Source of the DNA: Oscillospiraceae bacterium
GTDB lineage: Bacteria > Bacillota > Clostridia > Oscillospirales > Oscillospiraceae
Direction of reading: 5' to 3'
NCBI GenBank assembly: GCA_020025175.1
Contig: JAHHSM010000004.1
Location: forward strand, 1 to 64,000
DNA: 64,000 bases
The notes beneath the pieces are model-generated. The model was not told the origin of the DNA, made no database searches, and worked only from the letters and a program-made list of their open reading frames with translations. This document shows, piece after piece, positions 58,733 through 64,000 of this stretch; positions within the stretch are counted from its first letter, which is position 1; the number at the start of each line of letters is the position of its first letter. Made by a program: the position numbers and the translations under genes.

Positions 58733-59638
58733 ATGATGAGGACAAAAAGGACAGATTTGGCGCTGGAAGGAAAGGAACTTTTTGAAGAATCCGCAGGAAA
58801 TATAACCGCATTACAAGGCGTGCGTGCCAAAGAGTATGAGCGGCGGGGCTGTCATGTCACGGTGATTGACATACTCGACGGCCGCGGCAGCAAAGCCATT
58901 GGCAAACCCGTTGGAAAATATGTGACTGTAGAGCTTTCAGGGCAGGAAAGCGGAGAAAGCTTTGCGCAAAAGGCCCGGTGTATGGCAGAGGAACTGCGGA
59001 AAATGCTGCCCTGTTCTCTGTCGGAAAAACCCGTTTTAGTGGCAGGTTTGGGCAACCGTGCCATCACGCCCGATGCCATCGGCCCTCAGGCTGTGGAAAA
59101 TATTTTGATCACGCGCCATCTGAAAGGCTCACTGCCGGAGGAATTCGACGCATTTTCCTCTGTTTGTGCCGTTGCGCCCGGTGTGCTGGGAACCACGGGA
59201 CTGGAAAGTGCGGAGTTTGTCCGGGGCATTGTGGAAAAAATAAAGCCATGCTGTGTACTCGTCATCGATGCGCTGGTATCTCGCTGCATGGCGCGCCTGT
59301 GCACAACGGTGCAGCTGTCTGATACAGGATTGGTGCCCGGTTCGGGCATTGGAAACCATCGAAAAGCCCTCAATGAGGAAACGCTGCATATTCCGGTAAT
59401 TTCTGTGGGTGTGCCGACGGTCATTGATGCGGCGACTTTAGCGGCAGACCTTTTGGAACAAAGCGGCGTGGAAGATGTGGAAAACTTTCTGCCCTCTCCC
59501 CTGCAATCCGGCGTCATCGTCACGACAAAAGAAATCGACACGCAGGTGCGTGAGCTGTCACGTTTGGTGGCATACGGCATCAATCTGGCGCTGCACCGGT
59601 CTTTGACGGTAGAGGATGTGACAGCATTTTTACAGTAG
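58733..59638 (+). CDS. gpr: germination protease GPR
   Basis: A 301-residue protease that degrades small acid-soluble spore proteins at germination. MMRTKRTDLALE shows the conserved autoprocessing region near TDLA; the propeptide is only about six residues, shorter than in Bacillus. GLGNRAITPDAIGPQAVENILITRHL and APGVLGTTGLESAEFVRGIVEKIKP are family hallmarks. It implies a spore-forming lineage. rpsT-gpr neighbours are common in Clostridia. Confidence 0.95.
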   Translation: MMRTKRTDLALEGKELFEESAGNITALQGVRAKEYERRGCHVTVIDILDGRGSKAIGKPVGKYVTVELSGQESGESFAQKARCMAEELRKMLPCSLSEKPVLVAGLGNRAITPDAIGPQAVENILITRHLKGSLPEEFDAFSSVCAVAPGVLGTTGLESAEFVRGIVEKIKPCCVLVIDALVSRCMARLCTTVQLSDTGLVPGSGIGNHRKALNEETLHIPVISVGVPTVIDAATLAADLLEQSGVEDVENFLPSPLQSGVIVTTKEIDTQVRELSRLVAYGINLALHRSLTVEDVTAFLQ

Positions 59639-59658
59639 GGATATGGTCACTTCTTTTC

Positions 59659-59686
59659 TTTACTGGCTGCCAAATTTGTGTATAAT
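59659..59686 (+). promoter_or_regulatory. predicted promoter of rsmE
   Basis: A weak -35 TTTACT (59659-59664), 16-base spacer and perfect TATAAT (59681-59686). TGTGTATAA (59677-59685), the complement of the DnaA box TTATACACA, overlaps the -10. Confidence 0.5.
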
Positions 59687-59728
59687 AAAGGGCAAGATAT
59701 TCATTTCAGAAAGAAACGGGAGAATAGT

Positions 59729-60460
59729 ATGACAAGATTTTTTATACAGCCGGAAGAACTGGGGGGAGAAACCATTTTTCTGACAGGCGAAAACGCAGCC
59801 CATGCAAAGGTGCTGCGGCTGAAAGAAAAGGAACAGGTGCTGGTATGTGACGGCGCGGGACAGGAATGTCTGTGCAGTGTTTTGACGGTGCGACCTCAGC
59901 AGGTGGATTTGAAGGTATTGGAGCGCAGGGCATCCACCACGGAAGCCGCCGTCCGTGTCAGTGTGTATATGGCATTTCCGAAGGCGGACAAATTAGAGCA
60001 GGTGATCCAGAAGGCAACGGAGCTGGGGGCCTATGAAATCGTCGCCTTTCCCTCTGCCCGCTGTGTATCCAGACCCGATGAAAAAAGCCTGAAGAAAAAG
60101 GCAGAACGCTGGCAGAAAATCGCAGCCTCGGCGGCGGAGCAGTCCGGCCGCGGAAGAGTTCCGCAGGTGGTTGTGCTGGGCAGTTTTCAGGAGGCACTGA
60201 CGCGTGGGGCGGCGGTGGATCTGCCCATGATGTTTTATGAAAATGAAAAAGCGACCACGATGCACATGGCATTGAATGACAGCACATGGAAAACGGTGAG
60301 CCTGCTCACAGGTCCGGAAGGTGGACTGGAAGCAGGCGAAGTGGAAAAGGCAATGGCGGCAGGATTCAAAGTTTGCACCTTGGGCAGCCGCATTCTGCGC
60401 TGCGAAACGGCACCGTTGTGTGCTTTATCTGCCGTGATGTATGCCGCAGGTGAATTTTGA
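59729..60460 (+). CDS. rsmE: 16S rRNA (uracil-N3) methyltransferase RsmE
   Basis: A 243-residue SPOUT methyltransferase acting on U1498. N-terminal PUA-like domain (TRFFIQPEELGGETIFLTGENAAHAKVLRLKEKEQVLVCDG), then QKATELGAYEIVAFPSARCV and the knot motif LLTGPEGGLEAGEVEKA...GSRILRCETAPLCALSAVMY. The ATG at 59729 with GGGAG upstream was chosen; the longer frame to 59678 starts in the promoter. Followed by 194 non-coding bases holding two TGTGGAAA motifs (60543, 60555). Confidence 0.95.
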   Translation: MTRFFIQPEELGGETIFLTGENAAHAKVLRLKEKEQVLVCDGAGQECLCSVLTVRPQQVDLKVLERRASTTEAAVRVSVYMAFPKADKLEQVIQKATELGAYEIVAFPSARCVSRPDEKSLKKKAERWQKIAASAAEQSGRGRVPQVVVLGSFQEALTRGAAVDLPMMFYENEKATTMHMALNDSTWKTVSLLTGPEGGLEAGEVEKAMAAGFKVCTLGSRILRCETAPLCALSAVMYAAGEF

Positions 60461-60654
60461 AGTAAAAAAACGGATAAAAAATACATAAATTTGTAGAAAA
60501 AAGGGGGCGCAAAAGCAGGCGGCAAGCGTGTTTACACAGGTCTGTGGAAAACTCTGTGGAAACTGTGCAAAATGATATAGAAACCCTTTCTTTTTTTGCA
60601 TATTTCTATTTTTTCCTATGAAAATATATCGCAAAATAGAAAAATATACTATTT

Positions 60655-61461
60655 TCAGCAAGGGATATCCGTCAAAAGAGAGCCGAAAAGAGGGACAGTG
60701 TCTTTAAAATGCCCACGGAGTTCTTCGGCAGAGCCTTCCGCAATGTCCCCTTTTTGCAGCAGGGTGATTTTTTCCTGATAGGTCATCAGAAAAAGGTCTT
60801 TTGTTTCGATGACACATTCAAATGCACTGTAAGGCACATCTGCCGTCGGTTCGCCGCCCTCTTGAAAGAGGGTCATGGCGGTATCGGTAAACTGTGCCCG
60901 CAGCTGGTGCTGGGGAAGAATCTTCTGCTGGTCGTGTAAAAATTGCCGGGCAGGACGGTCGAAGGGATTTTTCTTCTGTTTTTTGCGCCGTGCCACGGCA
61001 AGCACGCCGATGACCAAACCTGCAATGCCCAGGGGCAGAAAACAGCCGAGATTCACCGGGTCTGCCAGGGCGCCGAAGCACAAAAAGGCACCCTGCAAAA
61101 GGCTTAGGACCGCGAGGATTATTTTCTGCCGATGCCAGAGAAGGGCGACGCTGCAGCCATAGGCACAGGCGCCTGCCAGCAGCAGAGCCAGCAGCTTTTC
61201 CGGCTCCATAAAGCCGGGCAGGAGCAGCATCATACTGAGCACCCAGTCGATCACAGCAACAACGATGTAGAAAACATTGCGCCGTTTTTTCTGCTGGGGC
61301 GATATTTTCGGGCGGCTGTTGAAGAAGTCGGCAGTACGCCACAGCCGGGGATATTTTTTGCGTCCGATCAGCTCTGTGCGCTTTTCCAGTGCAGCGCGGA
61401 CCTGAGGCAGCATAGTTTCTTCGTTTACGGTGGTGATGTGAAATAAAACGGGTTGTGTCAT
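60655..61461 (-). CDS. YcxB-like membrane protein
   Basis: A 268-residue protein. After a soluble start (about 1-65), four hydrophobic helices lie between 66 and 160 in two hairpins. The C-terminal soluble part (about 190-268: VPYSAFECVIETKDLFLMTYQEKITLLQKGDI) resembles the YcxB-like C-terminal domain. Function unknown. It has its own AGGAGG-type site and a promoter overlapping the lepA terminator; no terminator is obvious after it. Confidence 0.72.
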   Translation of the reverse strand: MTQPVLFHITTVNEETMLPQVRAALEKRTELIGRKKYPRLWRTADFFNSRPKISPQQKKRRNVFYIVVAVIDWVLSMMLLLPGFMEPEKLLALLLAGACAYGCSVALLWHRQKIILAVLSLLQGAFLCFGALADPVNLGCFLPLGIAGLVIGVLAVARRKKQKKNPFDRPARQFLHDQQKILPQHQLRAQFTDTAMTLFQEGGEPTADVPYSAFECVIETKDLFLMTYQEKITLLQKGDIAEGSAEELRGHFKDTVPLFGSLLTDIPC

Positions 61462-61524
61462 GGTAGACCTCCTTTTTGCAAATAATCAGCTTGGCATCTT
61501 GTTTTCTATGAAAAGTGACTTTAT

Positions 61525-61568
61525 TATACAAAAAGCGGACGTATATGTAAATCATATACGTCCGCTTT
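61525..61568 (-). promoter_or_regulatory. lepA terminator overlapping the promoter of the YcxB-like gene
   Basis: AAAAAGCGGACGTATATG (61532-61549) pairs with CATATACGTCCGCTTTTT, a strong hairpin with T runs on both strands that should end lepA transcripts. Within it, on the minus strand, TTTACA (61548-61553), a 17-base spacer and TATAAT (61525-61530) form a near-consensus promoter for the next gene. Confidence 0.8.
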
Positions 61569-61581
61569 TTCATCAAACGTG

Positions 61582-63390
61582 TTATTCCTCGTCGAGCTTA
61601 AGCACAGCCATGAAGGCTTCTGTGGGGAGCTGGACGCTGCCAAGAGAACGCATCTTCTTCTTGCCTTCTTTCTGCTTTTCCAGCAGCTTTTTCTTACGGG
61701 TAATATCGCCGCCGTAGCACTTCGCCAGAACATCCTTGCGCATTGCCTTCACGGTTTCACGGGCAATGACTTTTCCGCCGATGGCAGCCTGTACGGGAAT
61801 TTCAAAGAGCTGACGGGGAATGTTCTCTTTCAGCTTTTCACAGATACGGCGTGCACGGGGATATGCCTTTTCACGGTGGGCAATAAAGCTCAGTGCGTCC
61901 ACCTGATCGCCATTGAGCAGCAAATCGACTTTCACCAGATCGCTGGGGGTATACTCGGAAATTTCATAGTCCAGGGAAGCATAGCCCCGGGTGTTTGCTT
62001 TCAGCGCATCGAAGAAATCATAAATAATTTCGTTCAGCGGCATGTCATAGTGCAGCTCTACCAAATTGGTGTCGAGATACTGGGTATCCTTATACACACC
62101 GCGTCGATCCTGGCACATGGGCATGATATTGCCGATGTACTCCGGCGGCGTGATGATGGAAACCTTTGCAAAAGGCTCGTAGGATTCCGCAATTTCCGCC
62201 GGATCGGGGTAATTGTGAGGGTTATCCACCAGAACCTTTGTGCCGTCGGTTTTAATGACCTCATAAATAACAGAGGGCAGCGTGGTGACCAGATCCAGAT
62301 CAAACTCGCGCTCCAAACGCTCCTGAATAATTTCCATGTGCAACATACCGAGAAAGCCGCAGCGGAAACCAAACCCCAGCGCGGCGGAAGATTCGGGTTC
62401 AAAGGAGAGTGCCGCATCGTTGAGCTGCAATTTTTCCAGTGCGTCGCGCAGATTGGGATATTTGCTGCCGTCCTCGGTGTAAATGCCGCAGTAGACCATG
62501 GGCTGTGCCGCCTTATAGCCGGGCAGCGGCTCTTGGGCAGGGTTCTGCACGCCGGTGATGGTATCGCCCACCTGCGTATCGGCAACATTTTTGATGGAAG
62601 CGGTGAAATAGCCCACCTCGCCTGCCATGAGGGCATCGGTCTTTTCCATGCCCAGAGGCTTGAGGTATCCGCATTCCAGCACCTCATATTCTGCACCGGA
62701 AGCCATCAGGCGCACGTTCATGCCGGTTTTGAGAGTGCCCTCCATCACGCGGAAATAAACCACGACACCTACATAAGGGTCATACTGGCTGTCGAAGATC
62801 AGTGCTTTCAGAGGTGCATCGGGGTCGCCCTTGGGGGCGGGGACATTGTGCACCACATCCTCCAGAACTGCCTGAATATTGATGCCGCGCTTGGCGGAAA
62901 TTTCGGGAGCGTCCTCTGCGGGCAGACCAATGATGTCTTCCACCTCCTGCTTTGCCTTTTTAGGATCGGCGGCAGGCAGATCAATTTTGTTGAAAACGGG
63001 GAGGATTTCCAAATCGGCATCCAGAGCAAGATAGGTATTTGCCAGCGTCTGCGCCTCCACGCCCTGGGAAGAGTCCACCACAAGAAGCGCGCCTTCACAG
63101 GCGGCAAGAGAACGGGATACTTCATAGTTAAAGTCCACGTGACCGGGGGTGTCGATCAGGTTGAGATCGTACACTTCGCCGTCCAGTGCCTTATAGTTCA
63201 GCTTAACGGCGCGTGCCTTGATGGTAATGCCGCGCTCCCTTTCCAGATCCATATTATCAAGAAGCTGGCTTTCCATCTGACGCGCACTGACAGCGTCGCA
63301 CAATTCCATCAGGCGATCGGCGAGGGTGGATTTACCGTGGTCGATATGGGCGATGATGGAAAAATTTCGAATTTTGCTTTGATCAGTCAT
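61582..63390 (-). CDS. lepA: elongation factor 4 (LepA GTPase)
   Basis: A 602-residue translational GTPase that rescues stalled or mispositioned ribosomes. G1 AHIDHGKST (residues 15-23), the switch [16 protein letters not shown] for guanine, EF-G-like domains II, III and V, and the unique C-terminal domain ending in [39 protein letters not shown]. Length is exactly typical. In Clostridia it often lies near gpr and rpsT, as here. Confidence 0.98.
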   Translation of the reverse strand: MTDQSKIRNFSIIAHIDHGKSTLADRLMELCDAVSARQMESQLLDNMDLERERGITIKARAVKLNYKALDGEVYDLNLIDTPGHVDFNYEVSRSLAACEGALLVVDSSQGVEAQTLANTYLALDADLEILPVFNKIDLPAADPKKAKQEVEDIIGLPAEDAPEISAKRGINIQAVLEDVVHNVPAPKGDPDAPLKALIFDSQYDPYVGVVVYFRVMEGTLKTGMNVRLMASGAEYEVLECGYLKPLGMEKTDALMAGEVGYFTASIKNVADTQVGDTITGVQNPAQEPLPGYKAAQPMVYCGIYTEDGSKYPNLRDALEKLQLNDAALSFEPESSAALGFGFRCGFLGMLHMEIIQERLEREFDLDLVTTLPSVIYEVIKTDGTKVLVDNPHNYPDPAEIAESYEPFAKVSIITPPEYIGNIMPMCQDRRGVYKDTQYLDTNLVELHYDMPLNEIIYDFFDALKANTRGYASLDYEISEYTPSDLVKVDLLLNGDQVDALSFIAHREKAYPRARRICEKLKENIPRQLFEIPVQAAIGGKVIARETVKAMRKDVLAKCYGGDITRKKKLLEKQKEGKKKMRSLGSVQLPTEAFMAVLKLDEE

Positions 63391-63428
63391 ATGGTTGATA
63401 ACCTCCTATCGGGAGTTGAAATAATGAA

Positions 63429-64000
63429 TTACTTTTTTCTGCCCAGCGCAATATTGATGCGTTCGGTGGAAGCGTGGAATACCTGCAGGGCACTCTGATA
63501 AATGCCGGGATAGGCGGCATTCATGGTATCGTGGCTCAAATCGGGGAATTGCACATCGTTTTTTTGTGCGGCATCCAGTGCGGCGGCAAATTTTGCTTCC
63601 GAGAGATGCACATCTGCATCTACTGCGCCCGAATTAAAGGAAATGCTGTCCACAGACAGATATTTTTCTTCGTTGCCGCCTGCGCGGTAAAGATGGCGGT
63701 AAACTTTGAAAAGGGTACTGCCCAAATAGGCGGATACTTCTTGAATTGTGTCCTTGTCGCCCATTTTACCCAGCAGGTCAAAGAGCATGCTGGTGGTGTT
63801 CACAATCAATTTTTTTTGCAGCATCGCAATGATCGGACCGCGCAATACATTTCCTTTTTCAGTGGAGGAATCGTAAAGCTCGTCGGCGGCAATGGTAACG
63901 CCGTTGCGGTCCATCGTGCGGCCCAGCATGTAATCTGCGGAAACATGGTAGTAGTCGCAAACCTTTGTGACAAAAGCAAGACCCGGCTCGCGGATACCGT
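63429..64000 (-). CDS. XRE-family DNA-binding protein (partial, 5' end beyond window)
   Basis: The frame stays open through the right edge, so the ATG at 63929 is internal. The first visible residues read GIREPGLAFVTKVCDYYHVSADYMLGRTMD, the typical end of an XRE helix-turn-helix domain (xLxxIxxYYxVSxDYLLGR). About 165 residues follow with no family I recognise, mostly helical, ending IALGRKK. A transcription regulator with a C-terminal sensor-like domain is likely. It lies upstream of lepA in the same direction, 38 bases away. Confidence 0.8.
   Translation of the reverse strand, partial: GIREPGLAFVTKVCDYYHVSADYMLGRTMDRNGVTIAADELYDSSTEKGNVLRGPIIAMLQKKLIVNTTSMLFDLLGKMGDKDTIQEVSAYLGSTLFKVYRHLYRAGGNEEKYLSVDSISFNSGAVDADVHLSEAKFAAALDAAQKNDVQFPDLSHDTMNAAYPGIYQSALQVFHASTERINIALGRKK

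Noticed and set aside
61579..63498. 639-residue open frame on the plus strand
   Set aside because: Antisense shadow of lepA with no start signal or family resemblance.
1..64000. tRNA, rRNA, CRISPR array, prophage or insertion-sequence transposase
   Set aside because: Searched by eye for tRNA arm motifs, regularly spaced repeats and transposase motifs; none found.

Overview
The window looks like chromosome around the replication origin of a low-to-mid GC Gram-positive bacterium of class Clostridia, probably Oscillospirales/Ruminococcaceae-like. The evidence is SepF and DivIVA, separate ParB and Noc proteins, a DnaD/DnaI-type helicase loader pair, the RecF-S4-RemB-GyrB-GyrA gene order, a T-box-controlled hisS-aspS operon and a germination protease (gpr), which implies spore formation or descent from spore-formers. 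No tRNA, rRNA, CRISPR, prophage or transposase gene was seen. The genus cannot be fixed from the sequence alone.

Layout, left to right. 1-6 kb: the end of mutL, then miaA-hfq, a HlyD-like envelope protein, yggS, sepF, divIVA, a HAD phosphatase and a DUF805 protein. 6-11 kb: ileS, lspA-rluD and a small lipoprotein. 11-16 kb: noc, a HAD hydrolase, a YitT-like protein, and the helicase-loader pair dnaI-like/dnaD-like. 16-23 kb: an envelope operon zapA-U32 peptidase-maf-mreC-mreD-pbp2. 23-31.5 kb: a GH13 glucan hydrolase, a parS cluster, parA-parB, a coiled-coil protein, serS, mscL, rsmG, minD and an MgsA-like protein. 31.5-36.5 kb: T-box-hisS-aspS, followed by a structured insertion element, a 51-residue ORF and a candidate non-coding RNA. 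36.5-45.4 kb: a DUF1538 membrane protein with a P-II-like regulator, a GH3 lipoprotein, a GIY-YIG protein, nadE, rnhA followed by a second structured element, EcsC, DUF4230 and an unknown gene. 45.5-54.5 kb: gyrA, gyrB, remB, recF, an S4 protein, dnaN and dnaA, all on the minus strand. About 52.9-54.9 kb: a bipartite oriC. 55-58 kb: rpmH-rnpA-yidD-yidC-jag on the plus strand. 58-64 kb: rpsT, gpr, rsmE, a YcxB-like membrane protein, lepA and a partial XRE regulator.

How the parts connect: DnaA, DnaN, the DnaD/DnaI-like proteins and gyrase serve initiation and elongation. ParA/ParB with four parS-like sites, and Noc with a perfect Noc-binding site inside gyrA, serve origin segregation and placement of division. 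SepF, DivIVA, ZapA, MinD, MreC/D and PBP2 serve division and shape. Several genes that in many Firmicutes sit in one block after jag (rsmG, noc, parA, parB) are here scattered over 45 kb on the other side of dnaA. Most genes left of gyrA run toward the origin.

Most unusual observation: two short elements, just after aspS and within the rnhA 3' region, share four hairpins in the same order with compensatory base changes in the stems. Each is flanked by a direct duplication (67 bp and 90 bp) of the host gene's 3' end. They look like members of a small structured mobile family with long target duplications. Also notable are a parS site built into a Rho-independent terminator, an MgsA-like protein lacking key catalytic residues, and a candidate ~325-nt non-coding transcript.
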